Positions 1 to 9,610 are shown, numbered from the stretch's first letter. The stretch is DNA of 64,000 nt from Phenylobacterium hankyongense (GCF_003254505.1 NZ_QFYP01000001.1:1906001-1970000), one strand, 5' to 3'. Translations and numbers: made by a program. Notes: generated by a model not told the origin, from the sequence alone.

Positions 1-770
1 GCTTCCTGGTGATCATGCAGGGCCAGGCGCGGGCCTAGGAAGGCGTCGGCGGCGGCCCGGACCTCCGCATACGGCACCTTGAACATCCGCTCGTAGAACA
101 GGACGCCCGCGTGCGGCCGCTGACCGATCCGGGCCGGGTCCAGCCGCTGCACGCCGAATCCCCGTTTCGCATAGGTGAAGAACATCGCCGGCCAGAGGCC
201 GAGCCAGGTCTTGGTCTGCGACGGGAAGAAGCGCACCGCCAGCATCCACGCGAACCATTCGCCGAAGCTCAGCCGGATGCGGCGCACCGGACCGTTCTCC
301 GGCAACGGCGAGGCGCCGTGGAAGAAGGGGCCGCCCAGGCGGGGCCCGTTGTAGAGGCTGATGGTCTCGATGGGGGGGTGTCCGTGCGCGGCCGCCAGCT
401 TGGCGGCCATCAGGGCGCACATGTCGTGGTCCATGTGGCCGCCCTCGTAGGCGGTGACGACGATCTTCTCGACTGCGCCGACCTCGGCGATCGCCTGCCG
501 CAGGGCCTCGTAGGCGGCGGGGAGCGCCCGATGCACGCCGCCGTCCAGCGCGCCGGTCCCCTGGCCGACGTGGAGCACGTGCGCCGGGTCTACCCCCAGG
601 TGGGCGAGCAGCGCGCGGCTCTCGGCGTAGCGCCGCTCGGCCAGCTCGGCGCTGGCGTAGTCGGCGACGTAGAAGAACCGCTGGTCCTCGCCCGCGCGCA
701 CGCCGGCCGTCACCAGCGGCAGGCCGCAGTACTCGTCGTCGAAGTGGGCGAGGATGTAGACGACAGCCAT
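1..770 (-). CDS. PIG-L (LmbE-like) family deacetylase, 3' end off the window
   Basis: The first 256 residues are visible; the C-terminus runs off the left edge. The N-terminus MAVVYILAHFDDE carries the family zinc motif as HFDDE (residues 9-13; usually HPDDE), and a later GGHMDHD matches the second metal-binding histidine region. PIG-L enzymes remove acetyl groups from N-acetylglucosamine-type sugars, so a role in surface glycan or small-molecule maturation is inferred. The start lies 1 bp after the stop of the upstream acetyltransferase gene, so the two are probably co-translated. The Pro-to-Phe change in the motif is unusual but leaves the H, D, D and E residues intact. Confidence 0.8.
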   Translation of the reverse strand, partial: MAVVYILAHFDDEYCGLPLVTAGVRAGEDQRFFYVADYASAELAERRYAESRALLAHLGVDPAHVLHVGQGTGALDGGVHRALPAAYEALRQAIAEVGAVEKIVVTAYEGGHMDHDMCALMAAKLAAAHGHPPIETISLYNGPRLGGPFFHGASPLPENGPVRRIRLSFGEWFAWMLAVRFFPSQTKTWLGLWPAMFFTYAKRGFGVQRLDPARIGQRPHAGVLFYERMFKVPYAEVRAAADAFLGPRLALHDHQE

Positions 771-771
771 C

Positions 772-1629
772 TCAGTACGGATCGAAGTCGAGGAAGTTGA
801 GCGCCACCGCATCGGCGCGCAGGGCCGTCGGCGCGGCCGGGCCCAGCGCGCGCCAGATCAGGTTGAGCGGCGAGGGCCTCAACCGCTCGGGCACCGGCAG
901 GAAGCCCTGCCGCCCGAGGTCCCAGCGCGGCTCCAGCCCGATGAACAGGGTCGCGCCGAACGGGGCCACGCCGCTCGGCAGGCCCGTCTCGGCCGCGCCG
1001 GGCAGGAAGGCGCCGCAGCGGACGAAGGGCAGGTGGGTGCGCGCCCAGACGCCGAACAGGTCGCCGCGCCGCGCGCTGGCGTAGCGGCCGGCCGGATTGG
1101 CGAGGCGCCAGCGCAGCAGGTCCTCCCGCCAGGCGCCCTGATACTGCAGGGGCGCGTCCGAGAACCGGCCCGGGACGTGGGAGAGCACGCCGGCCTGCAG
1201 CCGGGCGACCTCCTGGAAGGCGAGCTTGCGCAGGAAGCCGGGCGTGCTGTTGGCGTTGGCGACCCCGATCACGAAGCCGTAGCCGGCGTCCGCGCCCTGG
1301 GCATAGGTCTGCTCGGCCAGCCGGGTGAACAGGCCGCGGCCCTGGTAGTCGGGGTGGGTGGCGGTGTTGAGCGACAACAGGCCCTTGACCGGCCGGCCGT
1401 CGACCAGCGCCTCGGTGGGGCAGGTGACGTAGTGGGCGGCCAGCCGCTCGCCGTCCCAGGCGTCGGCGCCGACCACCGGGCCGGCCGGGTTGTCGCGGTA
1501 GCGCCAGGCCAGGGCCGCCTCGGTGAACTTGCCGTCATCGCCGAACACCTCGCCCAGCAGCCGGGCGTAAGCCTCCAGCTGGCGGGGCGTGGTTCCGGCG
1601 GGGCGGAATTCGAGCGCGCCGCCGGTCAT
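772..1629 (-). CDS. GNAT-family N-acetyltransferase
   Basis: A 285-residue protein. The acetyl-CoA pyrophosphate-binding loop is seen as THPDYQGRGL (residues 91-100), followed by an alpha helix and then GVANANSTPGFLRKLAF, typical of the larger single-domain GNAT members (Acetyltransf_9-like). The C-terminal ~120 residues have no recognisable motif. It sits directly before a PIG-L deacetylase (1 bp gap), which suggests paired acetylation and deacetylation of an amino sugar or similar acceptor; that pairing is inference. The ATG is followed by a good open frame and the gene is divergent from the membrane protein at 1743. Confidence 0.75.
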   Translation of the reverse strand: MTGGALEFRPAGTTPRQLEAYARLLGEVFGDDGKFTEAALAWRYRDNPAGPVVGADAWDGERLAAHYVTCPTEALVDGRPVKGLLSLNTATHPDYQGRGLFTRLAEQTYAQGADAGYGFVIGVANANSTPGFLRKLAFQEVARLQAGVLSHVPGRFSDAPLQYQGAWREDLLRWRLANPAGRYASARRGDLFGVWARTHLPFVRCGAFLPGAAETGLPSGVAPFGATLFIGLEPRWDLGRQGFLPVPERLRPSPLNLIWRALGPAAPTALRADAVALNFLDFDPY

Positions 1630-1742
1630 GCGCGGCCGCTCACGGCGCCGGGCGGGCGCACACGGTCGCGTTCATGATTTCCCCTTCTCATGGCCCCGCC
1701 TGCATCATACCAACGCGCATCGAGCGGCGTCCGGGGCGGAGA

Positions 1743-3119
1743 ATGACGAAGCCTGAACTGAACATCAACGCGCGTGACGGGCTGCGCGTGGTGCTCGCCG
1801 CTGGCTTCCTGCTGCTGCTCGGCGCCAACCTGCCGGGACACCTGTCCTACGACTCCGTGGCGCAGCTCTACGAAGGCCACTTCCATGTGCGCGAGACCTG
1901 GGGTCCGGCCAGCTATGCCTGGCTGCTGGGCCTGTTCGACGCGGTGATCCCGGGCACGGCCCTCTATGTGGTGGCCAGCGCGCTGCTGCTGTTCCTGAGC
2001 CTCGCCTCCTTCGATGGGCTGCGTAATCGCATCGGCTGGGCCGGCGTCGCCGTCGCCGCGCTCGTGCTGCTGACGCCGCAGGTGCTGGTCTACCAGGCGA
2101 TCGTCTGGAAGGACGTGATGTTCGCCAACGCCGCGGTGGCCGCCCTGGTGCTGCTGGCGCACGCCGCGAGAGACTGGGACGACCGCCGCCGCCGCTGGCT
2201 GTGGCTGGTCGGCGTGGTGCTGTTGCTGGCGCTGGCCAGCCTGGTCCGCCAGAACGGGATCATCGTCACCGCGATGGCCGCGCTGGCGCTCGGGTGGATC
2301 GCCAGCCGCGGCCGGTGGGTGCGCGGCGGCGTCTGGGCGCTCGGCCTGCTGTTCGTCGTCCTGCTTGCCGCCCAGGGCCTGACGCGCCTGGCGGAGCCGG
2401 CGAACGCGCCGCCCGACACCGCTTTCCACAAGGGCGTGCGGATCCTCCAGAACTACGACATCGCCGGCGCGGTCACCCTCGACCCCGGCTACCGTCTCAC
2501 GGCTCTGGAAAAGGCCGATCCGGTGGCGGCGAAGGTGATCGAGAGCCGGGCGCCGCTCGGCTATTCCGGCCAGCGGATCGACTTCTTGGACGACGATGCG
2601 GCGTTCGGCGCGGCGCTCTGGGATGTCCCCGACCCGGCCATACGCGCGCAGTGGGCCGACCTCGTGCTGCGCCATCCCGTCTTGTACCTGCGGGTGCGGA
2701 TGGAGGACTTCCGCTGGGTGTTCGCCACCCCGGTCGTGGACCGGTGCCTGCCGATCTACGTCGGCGTCGACGCGCCCGCCGAGAAGATGCAGCCGCTGGG
2801 CCTGCAGCACCGCTTCACGCACGCGGACCGGCAGCTGATGAACTACCACACCTGGTTCCTCGACACGCCGCTCTACTCCCACGTGGCCTATGCGGCGCTC
2901 GGCCTGGTGCTGGCCGGACTGCTGCTGGCGCGGCGCGACCCCGCCGACATCGCCATGATCGCCCTGCTGCTGAGCGGCGTGGCCTTCGCCGCCAGCTTCT
3001 TCGTGATCTCGATCGCCTGCGACTACCGCTACCTCTACTTCACCGACCTCTCGGCGCTGGTGGGGCTGGTCTATGTGGCGGTGGACTTTCCGCTGCGGCG
3101 CCGGCGGGCGGCCGCCTAA
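1743..3119 (+). CDS. Polytopic membrane protein, GT-C-like putative glycosyltransferase (copy 1)
   Basis: A 458-residue protein with about ten hydrophobic segments. The first periplasmic loop reads NLPGHLSYDSV, an acidic motif in the place where GT-C transferases keep their catalytic acid, and the last loop has CDYRYLY. I therefore read it as a lipid-linked-sugar glycosyltransferase-like protein, but no named family is certain. The ATG at 1743 is preferred over the upstream one at 1674 because it has a purine-rich ribosome site (GGGGCGGAG) and matches the N-terminus of the paralogue at 4028. Its stop overlaps the stop of the convergent methyltransferase gene. Confidence 0.7.
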   Translation: MTKPELNINARDGLRVVLAAGFLLLLGANLPGHLSYDSVAQLYEGHFHVRETWGPASYAWLLGLFDAVIPGTALYVVASALLLFLSLASFDGLRNRIGWAGVAVAALVLLTPQVLVYQAIVWKDVMFANAAVAALVLLAHAARDWDDRRRRWLWLVGVVLLLALASLVRQNGIIVTAMAALALGWIASRGRWVRGGVWALGLLFVVLLAAQGLTRLAEPANAPPDTAFHKGVRILQNYDIAGAVTLDPGYRLTALEKADPVAAKVIESRAPLGYSGQRIDFLDDDAAFGAALWDVPDPAIRAQWADLVLRHPVLYLRVRMEDFRWVFATPVVDRCLPIYVGVDAPAEKMQPLGLQHRFTHADRQLMNYHTWFLDTPLYSHVAYAALGLVLAGLLLARRDPADIAMIALLLSGVAFAASFFVISIACDYRYLYFTDLSALVGLVYVAVDFPLRRRRAAA

Positions 3120-3877
3120 CGGGCGAACATCGCCTCCCAGGCGGCGGCGACCTCGAGCCGGGGCTTGCGGGCCGCGATGAACCGGTAGAGCGACAGCTGG
3201 CGGCCCAGGCCGAAGCTGCGGATCTCCACCTCGGCGAACAGGGCCCGCACCAGGGTTTCGATCTCCCGCGCGGTGTTGACGTGCTCGTGGCGCATCAGGT
3301 CGCCGTAGTCGAGGCCGTGGCGCAGGCGGAACTCCAGGCCGGTGGTCAGCGTCCAGCCAAGCCGCCAAAGGAGGCCCCCCTCGCTGGGGATCGCCGCGCG
3401 CAGGGCGCCGCCCGCCTCGAGCAGTTGCGCCGATCGGGCCAGCACCATGGGCAGGTCGCAGATGTGCTCCAGCGAGGCGACGCTGGTCACCCGGTCGTAG
3501 CGGCGCTCGCGCGGGACCTCGGTCACATCGGCGAAGACGTCGCGGACGCGGCCGCGCTCGGGGGCGTCGCGATAGAGGTCGGCGAAGGGCTCGACGATGT
3601 CGTAGGGCGCCGCGGCGGGCTCGAAGGGCGGCTGGTTGAGGGTGCCGGCTCCGAGCTCGAGGGTGGCGCGCGGCGCGCCGCCCACGGCGTCGCGGGCGAC
3701 CTGCAGGTGCAGCCAGCGCTCGAGCCGCTGCGACAGGGAGGCGGCCGGCGTCGCGCCTGCCCGATTCTCCTTGTACTGCTGCACATAGATCGCCTGCAGG
3801 CGGGGCGGCATGGCCGGGCGGGTCTTCGGGAAACTGGCGAGCACGCGCGCTGCGCCCTGGTCCCCACCGCCCGTCAT
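3116..3877 (-). CDS. Class I SAM-dependent methyltransferase
   Basis: A 253-residue protein. Motif I is TLELGAGTLNQPP, followed by PYDIVEP and the post-motif VTSVASLEHICDLP, a standard Rossmann-type methyltransferase layout. Substrate is unknown; placed between two GT-C-like genes and near sulfotransferases it probably acts on a glycan or lipid carrier, which is inference. The start was chosen at 3877 because GGAGGAG lies six bases upstream; longer frames to 4120 are unsupported. It is convergent with the gene ending at 3119 and divergent from the paralogue starting at 4028. Confidence 0.75.
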   Translation of the reverse strand: MTGGGDQGAARVLASFPKTRPAMPPRLQAIYVQQYKENRAGATPAASLSQRLERWLHLQVARDAVGGAPRATLELGAGTLNQPPFEPAAAPYDIVEPFADLYRDAPERGRVRDVFADVTEVPRERRYDRVTSVASLEHICDLPMVLARSAQLLEAGGALRAAIPSEGGLLWRLGWTLTTGLEFRLRHGLDYGDLMRHEHVNTAREIETLVRALFAEVEIRSFGLGRQLSLYRFIAARKPRLEVAAAWEAMFAR

Positions 3878-4027
3878 CCGAAACTCCTCCGCGGCGTCGT
3901 GCGCCAGTGGCGGCAACATAGGGCCCGGATCGCCGGAGGCGAGATGCTTTTGCGGCTTTCCAAGCCCGCAGGCGGCTTTTACCAACGGGTCAAGCTTGTG
4001 TGGGGGATGGCATTGGATCGCGGGACG

Positions 4028-5401
4028 ATGACGCCGGCGGCCGGGCGGGCCGCCATGGCCTTCCGCCTGGTGCTGGTCGCGGGCCTGTTGCTGTCGCTGG
4101 CGGCCAACCTGCCGGGCCACCTGTCGGTCGATTCGGTGATCGCGCTGGAGGAGGCCCGCACCGGCGTCCGCCAGACCTGGGCGCCGGCGGTCAGCTCATG
4201 GCTGCTCGGCCTGTTCGACGGGATCGTCGCCGGCACCGGCCTCTATGTGACCGCCTCGGCGGCGCTGCTGTTCCTGAGCCTCGCCAGCCTGACCAGGCTG
4301 CGGACGCGGGCGTCGTGGGCCGCGCCGCTGCTGGCGCTCGGCGTGGTGCTGACGCCGCAGGTGCTGATCTACCAGGGCATCGTCTGGCGCGACGTGCTGT
4401 TCGCCAATCTCGCCATCGCCGGCTTCATCTTCATCGCCCATGCGGCCCGAGACTGGGAGGTGCGACGACCGGTCGTCGCGCTGGCCGCGGCCTGGCTGTG
4501 CCTGGCCCTGGCCGCTCTGGTGCGCCAGAACGGCGTCATCCTGGTGGTCGCCGCCGCCGTCGTGCTGGCGTGGACGGCGCGGGGCCGCGGCTGGCGTTCG
4601 AGCCTCGCCTGGGGCCTGGGCGGGCTGGCGGCCACGCTCCTGCTCGCCGCCGCTATCAACCATGTCGCCCAGCCGCCGGAGGTCCCCGCGAAGCTCCGGC
4701 CCAACGCGGCGGCGCTGATCCTGCAGCACTACGACATCATCGGCGCCAAGGCCCATCACCCGGCGCTGAGGTTCACCGTCATCGACCGCGCCGCGCCCGC
4801 CGCCGGCCAGATCCTCGAACAGCAGGCGCCGAAGTTCTATTCGGCCGCCCGGATCGACCCCCTCGACCAGGACGACCTCGTCCGCCGCACGCTCTGGCAC
4901 GTGCCCGACCAGGTGATGTCGGCGCAGTGGCGCGAGGTGATCCTGCATGAGCCCGCCGCCTATCTGCTGCACCGCGCCGACGTCTTCCGCTGGGTGCTGC
5001 TGACGCCGCACCTCGACCAGTGCCTGCCGGTGACGGTCGGCGTCGCCGGCCCGCCCGAAATGATGGCGAACCTGGAGATGGTCACCGGGATCGAGCCGCA
5101 GGACCAGGCCCTGGGCGACTATGCGGCGCGCTTCTATGCGACCCCGGTCTATTCGCACCTGACCTGGGTGCTGGTCGCCCTGGCGGTGAGCGGGCTGCTG
5201 CTCCTGCGGCGCGATCCGGCCGACTGGGTGATCGTCGCGCTGGAAGCCGGCGCCCTGCTGTTCGTGGCCAGCTTCTTCGTGATCTCGGTGGCCTGCGACT
5301 ACCGCTACCTCTACTTGCTCGACCTGGCGGCGATGACCGGGGTGCTCTACCTGGCCCTGGATCCGATCACCTGGCCGGCGAGGCGGAAATCCGGCGCCTA
5401 G
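4028..5401 (+). CDS. Polytopic membrane protein, GT-C-like putative glycosyltransferase (copy 2)
   Basis: A 457-residue paralogue of the protein at 1743-3119. The shared landmarks, in the same order, are NLPGHLS.DSV, LLGLFD, LTPQVL.YQ.IVW, AHAARDW, LVRQNG, LQ.YDI.GA, LRRDPAD and CDYRYLY. The match extends over the whole length, so this is a duplication rather than shared domains. Start at ATG 4028 is chosen by alignment with copy 1; ATG 4007 is in frame but its G-run touches the start codon. The stop codon overlaps the convergent sulfotransferase stop in the palindrome CTAG. Function is the same open guess: transfer of a sugar from a lipid carrier. Confidence 0.7.
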   Translation: MTPAAGRAAMAFRLVLVAGLLLSLAANLPGHLSVDSVIALEEARTGVRQTWAPAVSSWLLGLFDGIVAGTGLYVTASAALLFLSLASLTRLRTRASWAAPLLALGVVLTPQVLIYQGIVWRDVLFANLAIAGFIFIAHAARDWEVRRPVVALAAAWLCLALAALVRQNGVILVVAAAVVLAWTARGRGWRSSLAWGLGGLAATLLLAAAINHVAQPPEVPAKLRPNAAALILQHYDIIGAKAHHPALRFTVIDRAAPAAGQILEQQAPKFYSAARIDPLDQDDLVRRTLWHVPDQVMSAQWREVILHEPAAYLLHRADVFRWVLLTPHLDQCLPVTVGVAGPPEMMANLEMVTGIEPQDQALGDYAARFYATPVYSHLTWVLVALAVSGLLLLRRDPADWVIVALEAGALLFVASFFVISVACDYRYLYLLDLAAMTGVLYLALDPITWPARRKSGA

Positions 5402-6456
5402 CTCAGCCGCAGGATGGCGTCGAGCCGACCCTCGGCGAGGCGGCGTTCGCGCCGCAGGGCTTCGAGTTCGGTGCGCAGCTGCTTGATGTCGCGTTCCAGG
5501 CTGTCGCGCTCGAGGACGAGTTGCTGACGCATGTCGTGCAGTTCCGCCCGGGCCAGGTCGAGGTCGCGGGTCAGCGGCGAGACCAGCGCGCCGACCTCTT
5601 GACGGCGCCGCGCCAGGGCCTCGGCCGCGGCGTCGAGCACGGCGCTGTCCGGCGCCTGGCCCGCGGCGGCGGCTTCGAACCAGGCATGGATGGTGGCCGC
5701 CATCTCGCCCGCCCAGCCGAGCGCGGCGAGGTCGCCCTGTGCCGCGTTGTGGCGCAGGTCCGGCGACAGGAACTTGTCGATCGCGCCGGCCGCCCGCTCG
5801 GTGAGCCTCGGAAGCGGCGCGCCGTGCGCGGCCTCGATCCGAGCCGCCTCGCCGCGCCAGTCCCGCAGCAGGCTGTCGTAGCCGACGAAGGCGCGCGGCA
5901 GGTCGCGGCTGTAGGCCTCCGCCGCCAGCATGTAGGCGCTCCAGAGCAGCACCGACTTTTCCGCGGTGAAGCCGTCGCGGCGCGACAGGGAGCCGGCCAC
6001 CGCCAGCGGATGGCGCACGGGAACGACGCAGCGGGCGCCGACCTCGAGTTCGCTCAGCACGGCGCGCCAGAAGGGCAGCAGCACCGTCGCCCGGGGGTCC
6101 TTCAGCAGCGGATGCCGCGCCTCGCCGAATTCCTCGGCGAACAGCGTCCGGGCGCGGCTCAGCCACTGGGCTTCCGCATCGCCGCCCAGGGGCCGGAACG
6201 GGAAGGCGAAGACGTCGTCCCACGCCGAGTCCGCCGCCCGCAGCCGCCCGTCGTTGAGGATCGCCACCTTCCAGGGCTCGAAGTAGCCTTTCGCGTTGTG
6301 CTCGTCGCCGGGCATGACGTTCTCGGGCAGGCGCGCGCCCGCCAGCGCCAGCAGCTGGGTCACGGCAGAGGTGCCCGAGCGGTGCATGCCCAGGACGAGG
6401 TAGGCGGTCCGCGCCGAGGCGCCCTGCGGCCCGGAGCCGGGATTCTTCGTGGTCAT
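5398..6456 (-). CDS. Sulfotransferase-family protein with C-terminal coiled coil
   Basis: A 352-residue protein. The N-terminal P-loop-like PAPS-binding motif is LGMHRSGTSAVTQLL (about residues 22-36), and VVPVRHPLAVAGSLSRRDG fits the 3'-phosphate-binding arginine/serine region. The last ~60 residues are rich in heptad-like Leu/Arg/Glu (ARAELHDMRQQL, ERDSLERDIKQL) and should form a coiled coil, which is unusual for a plain sulfotransferase and may serve oligomerisation. Related proteins occur in bacterial polysaccharide loci. Start at 6456 is chosen as the first ATG inside the conserved region; the ribosome site is weak. Confidence 0.75.
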   Translation of the reverse strand: MTTKNPGSGPQGASARTAYLVLGMHRSGTSAVTQLLALAGARLPENVMPGDEHNAKGYFEPWKVAILNDGRLRAADSAWDDVFAFPFRPLGGDAEAQWLSRARTLFAEEFGEARHPLLKDPRATVLLPFWRAVLSELEVGARCVVPVRHPLAVAGSLSRRDGFTAEKSVLLWSAYMLAAEAYSRDLPRAFVGYDSLLRDWRGEAARIEAAHGAPLPRLTERAAGAIDKFLSPDLRHNAAQGDLAALGWAGEMAATIHAWFEAAAAGQAPDSAVLDAAAEALARRRQEVGALVSPLTRDLDLARAELHDMRQQLVLERDSLERDIKQLRTELEALRRERRLAEGRLDAILRLS

Positions 6457-6584
6457 GTCAGGCCGAGTGGTACGGGCCGCCGCCGATGGTCGCAAGGGCC
6501 GGCTGCGGTTGATCGACCGGACCTTCTGTTGCACAGAGGCCCTCGCCGCCGCGCCGGGGCCATCGCGAAGGGATAGTACGCCGC

Positions 6585-8585
6585 ATGGCCGTCCAGGCCC
6601 CAGCTGACGAGGTCGATCCGATCCTCTCCACGGCGGTCGACGCGGCCTTCTACCTGGCCGTCAATCCGGATCTGGCGAACATCCCCGGCCTCGATCCCGT
6701 CCGCCATTATGCCGAGCACGGCTGGCGGGAGGACCGCGACCCGGCGCCGTGGTTCTCGGTGGGCGCCTACCTGAAGGCCTACCCCGACGTGGCGGCGATC
6801 GGGACCGACCCCTTCCTCCACTTCCTGACCCGCGGCCGGCGCGAGGGTCGCGACGTCTTTCCGTCCCAGGCCGGCGAGGCCTACCTGGAGACTCGTCTCC
6901 AGCGCGGCCAGACGCCGGGCTGGGGGTTCGAGCCCAGCCTGGCCGCGCCCGACCGGGGCGCCGGGCGGCCGTCGGAGCCGGCGGCTGTGGATCCGGTCGA
7001 TCCGGTGGCCGCGCGGCTGCGCGCCGACCGCGAGCTGATCGCCGACGAGTTCGACGTGCCCTTCTACCTGAGCCTCAGGCCCGACGTGGCCGCGGCGGGC
7101 GTCGACCCGATCGAACACTTCCTGATCGACGGCTGGCGCGAGAACGCCCGCCCGAACCCCCGCTTCTCGCCGAGCCAATACCTGGAGAGCTATCCGGACG
7201 TCGCCGCCGCGGGGATCAATCCGTTCGTCCACTTCCTGCGCACGGGGCGGGCGGAAGGCCGGCTCGCCCATTCGGACCTCGGCTTCCGCTACGACATCAT
7301 CGCCGAGCTGACGCCGGTCGGCGCGCGCGTCGCCGCGGCGGCCCAGGCCGCCGCCCGGCTGAAGCCCAAGACCGACGCGGCGCTCGCCGCGGCCCTGGCC
7401 AAGTCGCGGACCGGGCTGCGTGACCTGCACATCACCTTCAGCCACGACGACTACTCCGCCAACATGGGCGGCGTGCAGCTTTGCCTGCAGCGGGAGGACG
7501 CCCGGCTGGCCGAGCTCGGCCGCGATCACCTGCACCTCTATCCGGCGGCGGTCTGGCCGGTGACGCGGGCGGCCGGAGAGCCCGGCCCGCTCGGCGTGCT
7601 CTTCAACGGCCGCCGGGTCGGGATGTTTTGCGGCACGACGGTCGCCAGGACCCTGCGCAAGGCGGCCGCGGCGGTCGAGGCGGGCGCCCGTAGCTTCGCG
7701 GTGCACAGCCTGCTCGGCCACAGCGCCGACGAAACGGTCGACATCGTCGAGGCCGCGGGGCTGCAGGCCGGCTATTTCTGGCTGCACGACTTCGCCAGCC
7801 TCTGCGCCGGCTTCCACCTGCTCCGCAACGACGTGGAGGACTGCGGTGCGCCGCCGCCGGACAGCCCCGCCTGCGGGATCTGCGCCTACGGGCCCTGGCG
7901 CGCGCGTCACCTGGACGCCCACACCCGGCTGTTCGAGCGGCTCGACCTGACGGTGATCAGCCCATCGGAAACCACGCTGGCGTTCTGGCGGGCGAGCTGG
8001 AGCTTCCCGACGGCGGGGGAGGTGGTGCATCCGCACGCCCGGCTGGCGCCGCGCGGACCGGCGGCGCCGAAGGTCCGGCCGCGACCCTTCCGCCTGGCGT
8101 TCGCCGGCGTGCCTGCGGCCCACAAGGGCTGGCCGATCTTCCGCGACCTGGCGCTCGACCATGCCGACGACGACCGCTACGCCTTCCTGCATCTGGGGGC
8201 CCGCGAGGCGCCTGGGCTACCGGTGAGCTTCCACCCTGTCTCGGTCTCCGAGGCCAATCCCCGCGCCATGCAGGAGGCCGTCGAGGCGCTGGAGGTGGAC
8301 GCGGTGCTGATCTGGTCCCTCTGCCGCGAGACCTTCTCGTTCATCGCCTATGAGGCGGTCGCCGGCGGCGCGGCGGTGATCACCGGCCCGGACAGCGGCA
8401 ATGTCGCGGCCTTCGTGGAGGGCTCCGGCCACGGGCGGGTGCTGGCCGACGAGGCCGCGCTGGCCGCCGCCTTCGTCAGCGGCGAGATCGCCGCCCTGGC
8501 CCGCTCGCGCCGCAAACCGCAGCTCTATGACCTGGAGTTCAGCGGCGTCACCGTCGACCTGCTCGCGCGGGGCGCCTCGGCATGA
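6585..8585 (+). CDS. Multi-repeat plus GT-B glycosyltransferase fusion protein
   Basis: A 666-residue protein. Residues ~15-110 and ~145-240 hold four copies of a ~40-residue repeat (for example FYLSLRPDVAAAGVDPIEHF then GWREN.RPNPRF), a module also seen in alphaproteobacterial surface and RTX-linked proteins. Residues ~275-666 look like a GT4-type GT-B transferase: a CGAPPPDSPACGIC cysteine cluster, FAGVPAAHKGW at the start of the second Rossmann domain, and ETFSFIAYEAVAGGAAVI as the nucleotide-sugar-binding E...E segment. It overlaps the next glycosyltransferase by 4 bp (ATGA). Probably a cytoplasmic or membrane-associated enzyme of surface-glycan assembly; sugar and acceptor unknown. Confidence 0.75.
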   Translation: MAVQAPADEVDPILSTAVDAAFYLAVNPDLANIPGLDPVRHYAEHGWREDRDPAPWFSVGAYLKAYPDVAAIGTDPFLHFLTRGRREGRDVFPSQAGEAYLETRLQRGQTPGWGFEPSLAAPDRGAGRPSEPAAVDPVDPVAARLRADRELIADEFDVPFYLSLRPDVAAAGVDPIEHFLIDGWRENARPNPRFSPSQYLESYPDVAAAGINPFVHFLRTGRAEGRLAHSDLGFRYDIIAELTPVGARVAAAAQAAARLKPKTDAALAAALAKSRTGLRDLHITFSHDDYSANMGGVQLCLQREDARLAELGRDHLHLYPAAVWPVTRAAGEPGPLGVLFNGRRVGMFCGTTVARTLRKAAAAVEAGARSFAVHSLLGHSADETVDIVEAAGLQAGYFWLHDFASLCAGFHLLRNDVEDCGAPPPDSPACGICAYGPWRARHLDAHTRLFERLDLTVISPSETTLAFWRASWSFPTAGEVVHPHARLAPRGPAAPKVRPRPFRLAFAGVPAAHKGWPIFRDLALDHADDDRYAFLHLGAREAPGLPVSFHPVSVSEANPRAMQEAVEALEVDAVLIWSLCRETFSFIAYEAVAGGAAVITGPDSGNVAAFVEGSGHGRVLADEAALAAAFVSGEIAALARSRRKPQLYDLEFSGVTVDLLARGASA

Positions 8586-9601
8586 AGGTCCTCTGCTATT
8601 CCAGCTTCACCTTCTCCTACCTGAACCGGGCGCGGGTGCTGTTCCAGACGGTGCGGCGCTTCCATCCGGACTGGGAACTGGTGGCGCTGATCACCGACGA
8701 ACCGCCGCCGGAGTTCGAGTTCGACCTGGCCCGGGAGCCCTTCGACCGGGTGGTGCACGCCCGCGATCTCGGCGTGCCGGATTTCGAACGGTGGCTGTTC
8801 AAGCACGACGTGGTGGAGATCTGCACCGCGGTGAAGGGCCCCTTCCTCCACCAGGCGTGCGGGTGGGGCTCCGACGCGGTGATCTACCTCGATCCGGACA
8901 CCGCCCTGTTCTCCAGCCTGGAGCCGCTGGAGCGTTGGCTGGAGGACTACGACATCCTCCTGACGCCGCACCTGATCGACCCCAACGTGACCACGGCCGC
9001 GATCCTCGACAACGACCTGTCGGCCTCGCGCACCGGGATCTTCAACCTGGGCTTCGTGGCGGTGCGGACCACCGGCGAGGGGGCGCGGTTCGCCAAGTGG
9101 TGGAACGACCGGCTGCTCAGCTACTGCTACGACGACATCCCCAACGGCCTGTTCGTGGACCAGCGGTGGTGCGACCACACGCCGGCCCTGTTCGACAAGG
9201 TCAAGGTGATCCGCGATCCCGGCTACAACGTCGCCAGCTGGAACCTCAGCACGCGGACCGTCGCGGTGGAGAAAGACGGCCGGATCACCGTCAACGGGGC
9301 GCCGCTGCGCTTCTGGCACTTCACCAAGCTGGGCCCGCTCGGCGACACCATGACCAAGCGCTACGCCGGCCGCAACTTCCCGGTCTACGAGGTCTGGAGG
9401 TGGTACAAGACCCAGGTGGCGGCGGTCACCGATCCGGCCATCCCGGCCCGCTGGTGGGCCTACCAGGACTTCGATGACGGCACGCCGATCGAGAAGGCCC
9501 ACCGGGTGCTCTACCGCGAGCGCGAGGACCTGCAGGCTGCGTATCCCAATCCGTTCGCGGTCGGCGGCTTCAGCCTCTGGCTCGAGCGCGAGGGCCGCTG
9601 A
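8582..9601 (+). CDS. GT-A fold glycosyltransferase
   Basis: A 339-residue protein. The metal-binding DxD motif is seen in AVIYLDPDTALF (DPD at residues 104-106), with a preceding LFQTVRRFHPDWELVALI that resembles GT8-like nucleotide-sugar folds. No membrane segment is visible. It is translationally coupled to the repeat-GT gene before it, so the two likely act in sequence on one glycan. Donor and acceptor cannot be named from sequence. Confidence 0.75.
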   Translation: MKVLCYSSFTFSYLNRARVLFQTVRRFHPDWELVALITDEPPPEFEFDLAREPFDRVVHARDLGVPDFERWLFKHDVVEICTAVKGPFLHQACGWGSDAVIYLDPDTALFSSLEPLERWLEDYDILLTPHLIDPNVTTAAILDNDLSASRTGIFNLGFVAVRTTGEGARFAKWWNDRLLSYCYDDIPNGLFVDQRWCDHTPALFDKVKVIRDPGYNVASWNLSTRTVAVEKDGRITVNGAPLRFWHFTKLGPLGDTMTKRYAGRNFPVYEVWRWYKTQVAAVTDPAIPARWWAYQDFDDGTPIEKAHRVLYREREDLQAAYPNPFAVGGFSLWLEREGR

Positions 9602-9610
9602 GCGCGCGCC

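Noticed and set aside
2201-5401. A 1066-codon plus-strand open frame
   Set aside because: Only its last ~457 codons (from 4028) are protein-like; the first part is a shadow of the gene at 1743 with Arg/Gly/Pro-rich random composition.
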